Shown piece by piece: positions 34,336-45,385 of a DNA stretch of 64,000 nucleotides. Where the stretch lies: contig JAEUIW010000003.1 of NCBI GenBank assembly GCA_016794925.1, positions 62,001 to 126,000 of the forward strand. The letters are read 5' to 3'. The position numbers and the translations under genes are program-made. The stretch's first letter is position 1; each line of letters opens with the position of its first letter. The DNA comes from Phycisphaerae bacterium. GTDB taxonomy: Bacteria; Planctomycetota; Phycisphaerae; Phycisphaerales; UBA1924. Below the pieces are notes generated by a model that saw only the letters and a program-made list of their open reading frames with translations, had not been told where the DNA came from and ran no database searches.

Positions 34336-36354
34336 TCAACGTGAGATCACGAAGACGTCAAGGAGCTTGTCGCCGATCCCGGTGAGGGCCGCGCCGGCAA
34401 TGAGCCCGGCGCAGATCGGTTCGAGCGAGCGCACCCAGAGCGTGTGCCCGAGAGTCCCCGCGCGTTTCTCGTTCCGACTGTGCAGGAAGTGGAACAGCAG
34501 CGCCCCCAGCCACATGCAGAAGGTGGCGTCGGGCGGCAGCACGACGCCCAGCCCGATGCTCACCGGTGAGATCCAGAACCTGCCCCTTGAGGCCATCCGG
34601 GCCAGTTCAAAGGTCAGCGCGACCGCGGCCGCGATGCCCAGCGACCACAGGATGGAGGGACTCAGGCCGCTGAAACCTCGTTCGATGATGTCGGCGACGC
34701 CCTTCCATTGGACGGCCGACGGCATCGGGAACTGGTCCGACACCATGGAGGCTTCGACGGAGACCGAGGGGTCGCGCGAGCTGAGGAACATCACATAGAA
34801 AAGGGGCGTGCTCACGATCGCGCCGGCGAAGATGCCGATCACGTGCCCGACGGCCTGCTGGCGCGGTTTGGCGCCGAGCATGTAGCCCGGCTTGATGTCG
34901 CTCAGCAGGTTCGCCGCGTTGCTCGCGACCGACGCGGTGATCCCGGCGGTCATGAGGTTCACGCCCGGGTTGGTGCGGTCGATCATGCCGAACGTGAACT
35001 GCGGGATCTTGGCGAGCGCGCCCGTGGGCGTCCAGCTCGTGAGGGCCATGGCGTTGGTGCAGATGAGGGACAGGGCGAAGACCAGGGGCAGCGCCACGAA
35101 CGTCATCCAGTACGGAACGCCGTACCAGGCGTGGGCCATCCACGCCACGGCCACGGCGCAGATCGGCAGTCCGACGAACGAGACGATGAGCGGGAGTTCG
35201 ATGTGCCCGACGGGGTCGTCGATCCGTTCCCCGCGCTTGGTGAAGAGTCCGCCGAACGCATCAACGATGACCTTTGGTTTGGCGAAGAGCGCCACGAGCG
35301 ATCCGACCACCATGATGCCCACGCCCCACCAGATCGCCCACTGATTCACGATCTCGGTTCGGCCGAAGGCGATCTGTTTCATGGTCATCGCGCCGGTGGC
35401 GACCCGGTCGGTGGCCTGTTCCCAGGTCAGGAGGCTCCCCTTGGTCTTGATGTCGCCGTTGCGGATCATCCAGGGCGCGAGTATGACGAAATTGATGATC
35501 GTGCCGAGGAGCATGCTGGAAGCGGTCCTGAGCCCCATCAGCCCGCCGGTGCCGATCATGGCCAGGTCGAGCGTCGGGCGGAGCGCCAGATCGCGGATGT
35601 CGATGTCGGCGATCCGGGGGATCCACAGGTTCTGCTTCTCCGCGAGCCGGTAGTACCACGCGTCGAGCTGCTCGTTGAAGTAGAAGTAACTCTCGCGACC
35701 GAGGACCCGCACCCACAGGAGTTCCATGTACGCCTTGCCGGCCGCGAGCTGAACCAGGGCCGTCAGCCCCGCGGCGACGAGCAGAGCCTTGGCCTGGATC
35801 ATCCCGATCGCGCCCTTTCCCGTGTACAGCGTGTCCAGCACCACCCCGCAGGCCCGCCCCTCGGGGAAGGGCTGTTGCTCGTCGTTGATGAAGCGGCGCT
35901 TCATCGGGAACGCCACCAGCACGCCCATCACCGCCGTGGCGATGTTGAAGATGAACAGCTGGTGCCAGGCCAGCACGGTGTTGGTCTTCCAGAAGTACGC
36001 GGTGAAGCTCGACATCAGCGGCACCGTCATGTACCCCGCGCTGGTCGCGATCGACTGCATCGCGTTGTTCTCGAGGATCGTGAAGTCCTTGGCCAGCCGC
36101 ATCGCCGAGAGGACCTTGAACGCCGCGAAGGCCAGGATCACGGACGTGAGCCCTACGCCGAGCGTGATGCCGGTCTTGGCGCTGACGTACAGGTTGGTCG
36201 CGGAGAGCACGCCACCGAGCAGGAAACCGGTCAGTGCCGAACGGAACGTGAGCTGGGCCATGTCGCCGCGGAACACGTTGTCCAGCCACCATCGGTCTTT
36301 CTGCTCGCGCGTCCAGGTGCGGATCTGCTCTTCGGTCAGTTGAGGAATTGGCAT
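34336..36354 (-). CDS. OPT-family oligopeptide transporter
   Basis: A polytopic inner-membrane transporter of 672 residues with roughly 14-16 hydrophobic segments, of the OPT family (peptides, or metal chelates in the YSL branch). Family landmarks are the N-terminal LTFRSALTGFLLGGVLSATNLYVSAKTG, the region ENNAMQSIATSAGYM, PFPEGRACG and NLLSDIKPGYMLGAKPRQQ in the second half. The ATG at 36354 is preferred to a TTG two codons earlier. The PfkB gene follows on the same strand. Upstream lies the 24-base tandem repeat. Confidence 0.93.
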   Translation of the reverse strand: MPIPQLTEEQIRTWTREQKDRWWLDNVFRGDMAQLTFRSALTGFLLGGVLSATNLYVSAKTGITLGVGLTSVILAFAAFKVLSAMRLAKDFTILENNAMQSIATSAGYMTVPLMSSFTAYFWKTNTVLAWHQLFIFNIATAVMGVLVAFPMKRRFINDEQQPFPEGRACGVVLDTLYTGKGAIGMIQAKALLVAAGLTALVQLAAGKAYMELLWVRVLGRESYFYFNEQLDAWYYRLAEKQNLWIPRIADIDIRDLALRPTLDLAMIGTGGLMGLRTASSMLLGTIINFVILAPWMIRNGDIKTKGSLLTWEQATDRVATGAMTMKQIAFGRTEIVNQWAIWWGVGIMVVGSLVALFAKPKVIVDAFGGLFTKRGERIDDPVGHIELPLIVSFVGLPICAVAVAWMAHAWYGVPYWMTFVALPLVFALSLICTNAMALTSWTPTGALAKIPQFTFGMIDRTNPGVNLMTAGITASVASNAANLLSDIKPGYMLGAKPRQQAVGHVIGIFAGAIVSTPLFYVMFLSSRDPSVSVEASMVSDQFPMPSAVQWKGVADIIERGFSGLSPSILWSLGIAAAVALTFELARMASRGRFWISPVSIGLGVVLPPDATFCMWLGALLFHFLHSRNEKRAGTLGHTLWVRSLEPICAGLIAGAALTGIGDKLLDVFVISR

Positions 36355-36441
36355 GCGCAACGGGCTCCCCGCGGACGGGTTCGTCCGACCCGGAGAATAC
36401 CGACTTGTCGTTCGCGATTCCCGTGAACGCGGCGGCGGGAC

Positions 36442-36518
36442 GCCGGCGCGACCGGAGCGCGGGTCGCCGGCGCGACCGGAGCGCGGGTCGCCGGCGCGAC
36501 CGGAGCGCGGGTCGCCGG
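36442..36518. repeat. Tandem repeat, 24-base unit, three copies
   Basis: Three exact copies of a 24-base unit (36442-36465, 36466-36489, 36490-36513), each starting GCCGGCGCGACC and ending GCGCGGGTC, followed by a five-base partial copy. It lies in the gap between the OPT transporter start and the glnS stop. The unit is a multiple of three and is open on the minus strand, but no plausible gene covers it. Confidence 0.95.
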
Positions 36519-36559
36519 TGCTTGGCCCGGCCGCGCCTCGCCGCGCGTCGGCGGGTCGA

Positions 36560-38323
<1,764 letters not shown>

Positions 38324-38508
38324 TGTCCGTGATCGTAACCCGTTGCCCCGCCGAATCCCCGAACGCGTTCATCCATTGACGAGCGCACGTCACGAAGAGT
38401 GGCGAAGCAGATTCCCGGTACCAGATGCGGCGAAAACCCCCTATGCAGGGGATACTCACGATGCGATTGCTCCGTGGGCTGGTCGCTGATCAGGAATTTC
38501 TCAGCCTG

Positions 38509-39273
38509 TCATGCGTTAATGCGGGACGCATCGAAATCATCGATCACCCGACGCAATGCGCGCACCTCGCCGATATCCATCGACCGACCACCGGTCGCGC
38601 GGCAGGCACTGTGGATTGCGCGCACGCCCAGCTCCAGGAACCCGATGACGGTGGCGGCCCGGATGCCGCCCCCGGGCATCACCTCAACCCGGCCCGCCGC
38701 GGCGGAGACCACCGCGCGCAATCGCTCCAAACGTGCCGGGAGCGCCGCGTCCCGCACCACCCTGTCGTTGGGTGGGGTGGGCAGCCCGAGCGCCGTCGCG
38801 GTGGAGCGTACATCGAGCCCGCTGCTGAGCACCCGAGATACTCCCCGATCGGCCAGCGCGTCGATCGTGCTCAGGGGATCCGGCGTGAGGTCGAACGCGC
38901 GGTGGAACACCGTCTCGCGCGTCCCGGCCATCCTCACGAGCATCGCGGTGGCGTCGCGGTCAATGTCCCCGGCCTTCCGGAGCACCCCGAAGACAATCCC
39001 GTCCGCTCCCGCCGCCAGCAGGTTCTCGCCCTGGTTGAGCATCATCGCGACCGAGCGCAACGTGCACACGAACGACCCATGGACGGGCCGGAGCATCACC
39101 ATCACCGGGACCGTGACGGCGGTCTTCACCTTTCGGAGCAGTTCGACCGGCGGCGTGAGGCCATGACGGTCCAGCGACGCCACCAGCTCCAGCCTGTCCG
39201 CCCCGGCCCCGGCCGCGGCGACGGCGTCCGCGAACGAATCGACCGCGATTTCGAGGATTGTCCGGGCCGGCAC
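38509..39273 (-). CDS. cutC: CutC family protein
   Basis: TIM-barrel protein of the CutC family (PF03932), historically linked to copper homeostasis, though this role is disputed. Conserved segments are ILEIAVDSFADAVAAAGAGADRLEL at the start, VMLRPVHGSF, GADGIVFGVL, TVFHRAFDLTPDP and VEVMPGGGIRA. The GTG at 39273 has GAGGAG about 11 bases upstream and gives the family N terminus; a TTG at 39324, overlapping the gltX stop by four bases, is the alternative. It is probably co-transcribed with gltX. Confidence 0.92.
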   Translation of the reverse strand: MPARTILEIAVDSFADAVAAAGAGADRLELVASLDRHGLTPPVELLRKVKTAVTVPVMVMLRPVHGSFVCTLRSVAMMLNQGENLLAAGADGIVFGVLRKAGDIDRDATAMLVRMAGTRETVFHRAFDLTPDPLSTIDALADRGVSRVLSSGLDVRSTATALGLPTPPNDRVVRDAALPARLERLRAVVSAAAGRVEVMPGGGIRAATVIGFLELGVRAIHSACRATGGRSMDIGEVRALRRVIDDFDASRINA

Positions 39274-39320
39274 GGCGCGTGAGCTCCTCTGCTTGCGAGC
39301 CCGGCCGGACTGCGGCGAAC

Positions 39321-41057
39321 TCAAGGTGCGTACGTCCGCTCACACCGCGTCAGACGAGCCAGCACGCTGACCCGTCCCAAGACCGCCAGCGTCTCACCCA
39401 GGCCGGGGCTCACGGTCGAGCCAGTCACCGCCACGCGGACCGGCTGCGCCACGGCACCCATGCCCAACCCTCGCGACTTCGCGAACGCCTCGATCGCCGC
39501 GTTGATCGTGGCGGGCTCGAAAGGCTCGATCCCTGCGAGCACGGCGCGCAGTTCGCCGATGAGGTTCAGGCCGGCGCGATCCGACGCCAGCAGGTGCCTG
39601 TCCGCCGCGGCGCGGTCGAACGTGAGTGAATCATCCGCGGACAGGGCGAAGGCGGCCGCGCGGAGCGCGTCGCGGAACGTCTTGCATCTGGGCTTGACCG
39701 CGCGCGCGAGCACCTCCAGGCGTGCGTCATCGAAGCGATCGAGCGCCCCGGCTTCGTGCTCGCGGGCCCATTCTCGCCAGCGCCGACCGAACTCGGCGTC
39801 GCTCAACGCGGCCAGGTAATCACCGTTGAATGAGGCCAGCTTCACCCGGTCGAACCTCGCGTTGGTCTTGCCGATCCGCTCGATGCCGAAGTTGGCGGCC
39901 AGGAACCCCAAATCGAATTTCTCCACGTCCCTTCCCTGCGCGTCCTTGGTGCCGGGCGACCAACCCAGCAGCGAAACGAAGTTCGTGATCGCCTCCGGGA
40001 CGTACCCGTTGCGGCGAAAATCCCACACCTCGATCTCGGGCAGCGCCACGCGCAGCGCCTCGGCCAGCGCCTCGGCGATCGATACGTCGTCGGTGTCCGC
40101 GGCAAGAAAACGTCCCAGCGCGGACTCGTCGAGTGACGCGCGGCGGGCGAGGGCCGCGGCGGTCAGCGTCGCGTCCTTCGCCATCGCCTCTTTCGCCGAT
40201 TTGCGGGCCGCCTTGGCCTTGTCGCGCTTGCTCATCTTGCTGCCGTCGACATTGAAGATCAGCGGCATGTGGGCGTACGCGGGCGTGCGGAACGGCGCGC
40301 CCGCGGCGCTGCCTTCCACCCGCCGCAGCGCGCCCTGCAGGGCGACGTGCCGGGGCGTGTTGATGAGGTGCTCCTGGGCCCGCAGCACGTGCGTCACGCC
40401 CATCAGCTCGTCGTCGATGACCACCGCGAAGTGGTAGGTCGGCAACCCGTCCGCCTTGCGGATCACGAAGTCGTCGACCTCTCCCGCCGCGAACCGCACC
40501 TCGCCGAGCACCTCGTCGCGCACCACGATCGGTTCGTCGGGCATCACGAACCGCACGACGTGCCGCTCGCCGGTCCTCGCGCGTCCGATCCGCTCCGCCG
40601 GGGCGACCCCCGGCCGCACGTCCGCGGGACGAGCGTACTTGTACGTCGCCTTGCGCGCCACCGCGTCCTTGCGCCGCAGCTCCAGCTCCTCGGGCGTTTC
40701 GAACGCGGGGTACGCCCGCCCGATGCTCATCAGGAAGTCCAGGTGGGCGTCGTAGATCGGCACGCGCTGGGCCTGGAAGTACGGCCCGACGGGTCGCGCG
40801 GCGTCGCCGAGCGTGCGCCCGTCGCGCAGCCGCAGACGCGGGCCGTCGTCCCATTCGATCCCCAGCCATGCCAGGTCCTCGAGGATCCCTCGCGCCGACT
40901 CCTCGCTCGACCGAGCCGCGTCCGTGTCCTCGATTCGGATCATGAAGCGCCCGCCCGATCGGCGGGCGAACGCCCAGCAGAACAGGGCCGTGCGGGCCCC
41001 GCCGATGTGCAGGTGACCCGTCGGGGACGGCGCAAACCTCGTCACGACCTCCGGCAT
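39321..41057 (-). CDS. gltX: Glutamyl-tRNA synthetase with long insertion
   Basis: Class Ib synthetase charging tRNA-Glu. It starts MPEVVTRFAPSPTGHLHIGGART, with the HIGH variant HIGG, has the family motif RIEDTDAARS near 47 and the KMSKS loop SKMSKRDKAK near 270. At 578 residues it is about 90 longer than usual; the extra part follows the KMSKS loop as a Lys/Ala-rich helix (AARKSAKEAMAKDATL) and a further helical stretch up to about residue 330. The C-terminal anticodon-binding region is complete. The start at 41057 fits the family. Confidence 0.96.
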   Translation of the reverse strand: MPEVVTRFAPSPTGHLHIGGARTALFCWAFARRSGGRFMIRIEDTDAARSSEESARGILEDLAWLGIEWDDGPRLRLRDGRTLGDAARPVGPYFQAQRVPIYDAHLDFLMSIGRAYPAFETPEELELRRKDAVARKATYKYARPADVRPGVAPAERIGRARTGERHVVRFVMPDEPIVVRDEVLGEVRFAAGEVDDFVIRKADGLPTYHFAVVIDDELMGVTHVLRAQEHLINTPRHVALQGALRRVEGSAAGAPFRTPAYAHMPLIFNVDGSKMSKRDKAKAARKSAKEAMAKDATLTAAALARRASLDESALGRFLAADTDDVSIAEALAEALRVALPEIEVWDFRRNGYVPEAITNFVSLLGWSPGTKDAQGRDVEKFDLGFLAANFGIERIGKTNARFDRVKLASFNGDYLAALSDAEFGRRWREWAREHEAGALDRFDDARLEVLARAVKPRCKTFRDALRAAAFALSADDSLTFDRAAADRHLLASDRAGLNLIGELRAVLAGIEPFEPATINAAIEAFAKSRGLGMGAVAQPVRVAVTGSTVSPGLGETLAVLGRVSVLARLTRCERTYAP

Positions 41058-41139
41058 GGGACGTGACGGTAGCCCCGCCGCGCGGCGACGTGCCGGATCG
41101 CGCGCGCACCACTGGTCCCGGCCGGTCTCCCCCCCGACA

Positions 41140-41790
41140 ATGCGCCCCATGGCCCCGTCACGCAATCGCGCCCCGCGCAGCCCACGCAAGCCCGCGCTGC
41201 CGCAAACGGCCTCGGCTGCCGTCCGAGCGCCGGGCCAGGCCCAGGGAGCGTCGGCGCCGACCGGCCCAGGGCGCGCCGGATCTTGGGGCGGCTCCCGAGC
41301 GCCGCCGCAGGCCGCGGAGCTCGATCACGTGATGCTCACGCGTCAGCTCTTCTGGCAGAACGTGGTGCGCGAAACGCTGACTTCGCTTTCGATCCTCGCG
41401 CAGCAGCAGCCCGAGCTCTTCGACGGGAGGCTCTCGCTGCTCACGCACAGCGGCGACCAGATTCCCATCGCCGAGGTCGTGCCCCTGTTCGCGTGCGGCC
41501 TCTCCGGCACGTCCGCCGAGAAGGCCCTCTCCATGGCCGTTGAGTGCACCGTCTTCCGCGTTCGGACGCCCGACGGCGAGGTCTACACGCTCCCGTTGCA
41601 CGAGATCCGCGCGCTCCACGCCCTCACCGAGGACTTGGCCAAGAAGGTGGAGGCGGCAGGAAAAGAAGCCGAGGAGGCCAGCAGCCGCCCCTTCGGGTTC
41701 GCCGCGTTCGCCTCGCTCGTGGAAGAGGAGCGCAACCGCGCCAAGAACGCGGCCGATGAGGCCGCGGCCTGGAATCACGATCACGAGTAG
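41140..41790 (+). CDS. Hypothetical cytosolic protein
   Basis: A 216-residue protein not recognised as a known family. The first 85 residues are Pro/Ala/Arg-rich and look disordered; the rest is ordered: a helix (HVMLTRQLFWQNVVRETLTSLSILAQQ), then a strand-rich part (GEVYTLPLHEIRALHAL) and a charged C-terminal coiled-coil-like helix. No signal or membrane segment is present. Starts at 41140 and 41149 are both possible and neither has a good Shine-Dalgarno sequence. It is divergent from gltX across about 80 bases. Confidence 0.6.
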   Translation: MRPMAPSRNRAPRSPRKPALPQTASAAVRAPGQAQGASAPTGPGRAGSWGGSRAPPQAAELDHVMLTRQLFWQNVVRETLTSLSILAQQQPELFDGRLSLLTHSGDQIPIAEVVPLFACGLSGTSAEKALSMAVECTVFRVRTPDGEVYTLPLHEIRALHALTEDLAKKVEAAGKEAEEASSRPFGFAAFASLVEEERNRAKNAADEAAAWNHDHE

Positions 41791-41997
41791 CGGGCGCCGG
41801 GCGTGGGTTCCCGTGGCGCAAAACACACACCCGGCTCCCGTTTCGTCACGCACGTTCTGCGCGGCCGATGCGCGGGAACCGCGCCCCGCGCGCCCGGGCC
41901 CGTTTTCCCCGATCCAAACGCGCGGTCCTTTTCACGATTCCACGCACGCGCGGCCGATGGTCCGGTCCGGAGCGGAGATACGAACGGAGACGAACGC

Positions 41998-42285
41998 ATG
42001 AACGATCACACCACGCTCGACGCCGCCACCTTCGCATCGATCAACGCCGAGCCATCCGGCGCCTTGGGCGGCACGCACGCCCAGAAACTCCGCTACACCG
42101 TTCACCTCACCTCCGAGCTCGTCGAGCGGCTCCGCGACGCGGTGTACTGGACGCCGGGCCTGACGCTCGCCGAGCTCGCCGAGGACGCCCTCCGCGGCGC
42201 CATCGATCGGCTCGAGAAGACGCGCGGGCAACCCTTCCCGCGCCGCGCCGGCAAACTCAAGGGCGGACGTCCGATCGGTTCCTGA
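41998..42285 (+). CDS. Ribbon-helix-helix (CopG/Arc-like) DNA-binding protein
   Basis: A 95-residue protein. LRYTVHLTSELVERLRDAVYW followed by TPGLTLAELAEDALRGAIDRLE has the strand-helix-helix layout of ribbon-helix-helix regulators, and the end FPRRAGKLKGGRPIGS matches the PRxGKLKxGRP tail seen in a group of such proteins. It probably represses its own promoter or a neighbour. GGAG lies nine bases before the ATG. The 207 bases upstream hold no recognised gene. The small membrane peptide that follows may be its partner. Confidence 0.75.
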   Translation: MNDHTTLDAATFASINAEPSGALGGTHAQKLRYTVHLTSELVERLRDAVYWTPGLTLAELAEDALRGAIDRLEKTRGQPFPRRAGKLKGGRPIGS

Positions 42286-42350
42286 TCCGCCTCACCGCTG
42301 ACACATCTCTCGCTCGCACGACCCGCACGCACGACCCGCGAGGTTCCCAC

Positions 42351-42515
42351 ATGAAGACCGCCGACGAGAAGCTCGAACACCTCGAAAAGACCGTCCGCAC
42401 GTACCGCGTCCTGGCCATCAGCATGGGCCTCCTGATTTTCGTCATGCAGCGCGACAAGATCGTCAAGTGGGTCGACTCCGTCGAACGCTGGGTCGGATCG
42501 GCAAACGCCCGCTGA
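42351..42515 (+). CDS. 54-residue single-span membrane peptide
   Basis: A short charged helix (MKTADEKLEHLEKTVRTYR) leads into one hydrophobic segment (VLAISMGLLIFVMQ), then a basic/amphipathic tail (RDKIVKWVDSVERWVGSANAR). The ATG has GAGG about eight bases upstream. The gene follows the ribbon-helix-helix gene by 65 bases. The size and form resemble small membrane-acting peptides, but there is no direct evidence of toxicity. Confidence 0.6.
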   Translation: MKTADEKLEHLEKTVRTYRVLAISMGLLIFVMQRDKIVKWVDSVERWVGSANAR

Positions 42516-42587
42516 GCGGGAACGGCACGCCCCGGCCGCACGCGCCCCGCCATCGATCCCCGCGCACGCGGCGCGCTAGCCTCTCGC

Positions 42588-43436
42588 ATGACTCGCGTCT
42601 GCCCCGTCGGAAGCGTCGCGATCGGTCCTGGACGTCCCCCGGCCGTCATCGCCGGGCCGTGCGTCCTTGAATCGCTCGAACTCGGGCTGACCGTCGGACG
42701 CGCGGTGCGGGACGCGTGCGCCGCGGCGGGCCTGCCGTACATCTTCAAGGCCTCCTACGACAAGGCGAACCGCTCCAGCATCGCCTCCCCGCGCGGCCCC
42801 GGCCTCGAACGCGGCCTCGGCTGGCTCGCCGAGATCCGCGACAACCTCGGCGTCCCCGTCACCACCGATGTCCACGAGCCCGGCCACGCCGAGTCCGCCG
42901 CTCGGATCGTGGACCTGCTCCAGATTCCCGCATTCCTCTGCCGTCAAACGGATCTTCTCGCCGCGACGGGCGCAGCCGCCGCGTCGCACCGCCGCGCCGT
43001 CAACGTCAAGAAGGGGCAGTTCCTCTCCCCATCCGAAATGCGCGGCCCGGTCCGCAAGCTCGCAGAGGCCGGTTGCGGACAAGTCCTCCTCACCGAGCGG
43101 GGCACCACGTTCGGATACGGGCGGCTCGTGAATGATTTTCTGGGCCTGGGCGATCTCATGGAACTGGACGTCCCCGGGGGGTCCCCCCCGGTGTGTTTCG
43201 ACGTCACCCACAGCACGCAGTTGCCCGGCGCCGGCGAGCAGACCGGCGGTCGCCCCGATCGCGCGCCCATGCTGGCGCGGGCCGCGATCGCGGCGGGCGT
43301 GCACGCGCTGTTCATCGAGACCCATCCGGACCCTCATTCGGCCCTGAGCGATGCTGCGACCATGCTCCCGCTGGCGAGCATCCCCGGGTTGCTCCGTGAC
43401 ATCGCTCGCGTGGCCGCGGCACGGGACCGCGCATGA
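42588..43436 (+). CDS. kdsA: 3-deoxy-8-phosphooctulonate (KDO-8-P) synthase, metal-dependent type
   Basis: Condenses phosphoenolpyruvate with arabinose-5-phosphate to give KDO-8-phosphate for lipopolysaccharide. The 282-residue protein has FKASYDKANRSS (53-64), AFLCRQTDLL, VNVKKGQFL, LTERGTTFGYGRLV and FIETHPDP. The four metal ligands of class II enzymes are present: Cys25 in AGPCVLES, His208 in DVTHST, Glu244 and Asp255. Metal-independent enzymes such as that of Escherichia coli have Asn in place of Cys25. The stop overlaps the next start (ATGA). It implies an LPS-type outer membrane. Confidence 0.96.
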   Translation: MTRVCPVGSVAIGPGRPPAVIAGPCVLESLELGLTVGRAVRDACAAAGLPYIFKASYDKANRSSIASPRGPGLERGLGWLAEIRDNLGVPVTTDVHEPGHAESAARIVDLLQIPAFLCRQTDLLAATGAAAASHRRAVNVKKGQFLSPSEMRGPVRKLAEAGCGQVLLTERGTTFGYGRLVNDFLGLGDLMELDVPGGSPPVCFDVTHSTQLPGAGEQTGGRPDRAPMLARAAIAAGVHALFIETHPDPHSALSDAATMLPLASIPGLLRDIARVAAARDRA

Positions 43437-44269
43437 GCGCCGCCGATCATCCGGGTGCGAGAGTCTCCCCGCCCGCCCGCTCGGCCGAAGCCGCGCGAGC
43501 GCCGGGCCCCGTGCCCGTCGTGGTGGCCCTGTGCGTCGTCGCCGTCATCGGCGGCACGTTCCTGGCCACTTCCGGCACGCCGCTTCTCCGGGGACTCGGG
43601 GTACTCGCGCTGATCGCCGTCGGGGTCCTGGGGGTCGGGACGCTCATCGTGGCGCAGTCCCGGGCCGAACGTGCCCGTCGCGCCGCGCTCGCCGAAACCC
43701 TTGACGCCGCGGGGTTTGTGCCGGTGTTCGAGCCCTCTCAGGAGCAGCGTGCCCAGCTCTTCGCCCATCTCGCCCACCTTCCCAATTTCCAGAACGCCGG
43801 CAGGAGCGTCCGCTGGTTCGCGCGCGGCGAGGTTGATGGTTCCCCGGTGACCCTGCTCGAGTACACCCATGTTGTGAGCACCGGGAAGCACACCCACACG
43901 GTCGTGTTGAGCGTCGCCGCCGCGCCCTGTCCGGAGTCCTGGCCGCTGCTGACGCTCAAGCCGGAGGGGTTCCTGCACCGCGTCGGCGAGATCTTCGGCG
44001 TGCATGACCTTCGGCTCGACAGCGACGCGTTCAACCGGCGCTGGCGCGTGTCGTGCGAGCGTGAGGACTTCGCGCTCCTCGCGCTGTCTCCCGAGGCGCA
44101 GCAGTGGCTGCTCGCGGCCCCGCGCGCCGAGCAGTGGACGCTCGGCGGGCCGACGCACGCGATCGCCGCCGTGCGCATTGGCATGCTGGGGCCCGCCGAC
44201 GCCCTCGAATTTCTCCGCCGCCCCGTCGAATTCATGGAGCACATGCCCGACGAACTCTGGAACTGGTAA
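43433..44269 (+). CDS. Two-span membrane protein with cytoplasmic domain, unknown
   Basis: A 278-residue protein. A Pro/Ala-rich start is followed by two hydrophobic segments (about 27-47 and 53-74) and then a soluble domain of about 200 residues with strands such as RWFARGEVDGSPVTLLEYTHVV and a Trp-rich end (EWLL-like QQWLLAAP, MPDELWNW). This layout resembles uncharacterised DUF3137-like proteins, but the match is not secure. Its start overlaps the kdsA stop by four bases, so it is co-expressed with kdsA; no lipopolysaccharide role is evident. Confidence 0.7.
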   Translation: MSAADHPGARVSPPARSAEAARAPGPVPVVVALCVVAVIGGTFLATSGTPLLRGLGVLALIAVGVLGVGTLIVAQSRAERARRAALAETLDAAGFVPVFEPSQEQRAQLFAHLAHLPNFQNAGRSVRWFARGEVDGSPVTLLEYTHVVSTGKHTHTVVLSVAAAPCPESWPLLTLKPEGFLHRVGEIFGVHDLRLDSDAFNRRWRVSCEREDFALLALSPEAQQWLLAAPRAEQWTLGGPTHAIAAVRIGMLGPADALEFLRRPVEFMEHMPDELWNW

Positions 44270-44428
44270 CGCGGCCTCAGCCGAACGGCCGGCCCGCCGC
44301 CGATCGCTCCAGACCCGCAAGTTGAGTCCGCAGTTCCCGGTCCCGAGCGTGCGCACCCTTCGACGGTAATGGTGGAATCAGCGCCCGCATCCTCCCAAGG
44401 ATCCCTCATCCCAGTGAAGGGAGACCCC

Positions 44429-45343
44429 GTGCCACGATCCGCCTTGACCGTTCTGTTCCTGCTCTCGGGCGGCCTGCTTGCCGCTCCGCCGGGCGCTCCG
44501 ACGCCCACCGCGACCCTACTCCAACCCCCCACTCCACCGGCCCTCTCCGGCCCCCGCGTGATCGAGTCCCCTCGCTCCACCCTGGTCGAGCGGGATTTCT
44601 CCGGTCGGGTGGTTCGCCTCAGTGATCCGCCCGAGCAGGTTGCCGCCGCGGCCCTCGAGTTGTCTCAGGACGTACGCGTGCGCGTCGACGCGATCATCGC
44701 GCGCCGGGTCCGGCTGCTCGATGCGTTCATCGCGGAGAATCTCGACCTCGTCAGCTCCTTCGGCGCCGCCGTCGCCGCGGGGGACCCCGCCGACGTGGCT
44801 CAGCTCGGGGTCGAAGCGTTCAAGAAGCTCGCGCCGCTCCGCGAGGGTGGGACGTTCGAGCAGCAGATTCAGCGCGAGATTCCCCCGGAGCAATCCGGCC
44901 GATTCAACGCGCTCGTCCGCGAATACTGGGACGCCATCGTGGCGGAGCGGCGCGCGGCCGAAAAGGAGGCGGAGCGTGCCGCCCGGGCCGTGGCCCGGCA
45001 GGCCGCGCGCAACGGCCAGCGCGTCGAACCCAAGAACGTCGAGAAGAAACCGGAATGGGCCATCGTTCTGGAGGAAAAACTCCAGAGCCTCGGCCGCGAG
45101 ATCGAGACCGGTGTGCAGCGGCTCGTCTACTCCGGTGAGCTGATCTACCGGTACCTCACGCTCGGGATGACGCTCCGCCCCGAGCAGCAGGAGGACATCC
45201 GCTCCGTCTGCATCGACTACGCCCAGGCCGCCGGCGACCAGCCCACGAAATGGCAGCAGATCCAGTTCGTCCTCGTGATCCTCAGTCACCTGGATCGGGA
45301 GCAGCAGGCCCAGTTCATCAAGCGCCTCCGCGAAATGAGCTGA
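44429..45343 (+). CDS. Secreted helical protein, unknown function
   Basis: A 304-residue protein with a signal peptide at the GTG start (PRSALTVLFLLSGGLLAAPPG). GTG at 44429 has GGGAG five to six bases upstream and is preferred to an in-frame start at 44369. The mature part is almost wholly helical and highly charged (AERRAAEKEAERAARAVARQAARNGQR, split by basic stretches), with MTLRPEQQEDIRSVCIDYAQ near the end, which faintly recalls the LTxxQ repeats of Spy/CpxP-type periplasmic proteins. Family not recognised. Confidence 0.65.
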   Translation: MPRSALTVLFLLSGGLLAAPPGAPTPTATLLQPPTPPALSGPRVIESPRSTLVERDFSGRVVRLSDPPEQVAAAALELSQDVRVRVDAIIARRVRLLDAFIAENLDLVSSFGAAVAAGDPADVAQLGVEAFKKLAPLREGGTFEQQIQREIPPEQSGRFNALVREYWDAIVAERRAAEKEAERAARAVARQAARNGQRVEPKNVEKKPEWAIVLEEKLQSLGREIETGVQRLVYSGELIYRYLTLGMTLRPEQQEDIRSVCIDYAQAAGDQPTKWQQIQFVLVILSHLDREQQAQFIKRLREMS

Positions 45344-45385
45344 GCGTCAAGATCCCCGCACGGTCGGCGGTTTACACTGCGCTCG

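Noticed and set aside
36442-36518. CRISPR array
   Set aside because: The 24-base units are directly contiguous with no spacers, and there are no cas genes.
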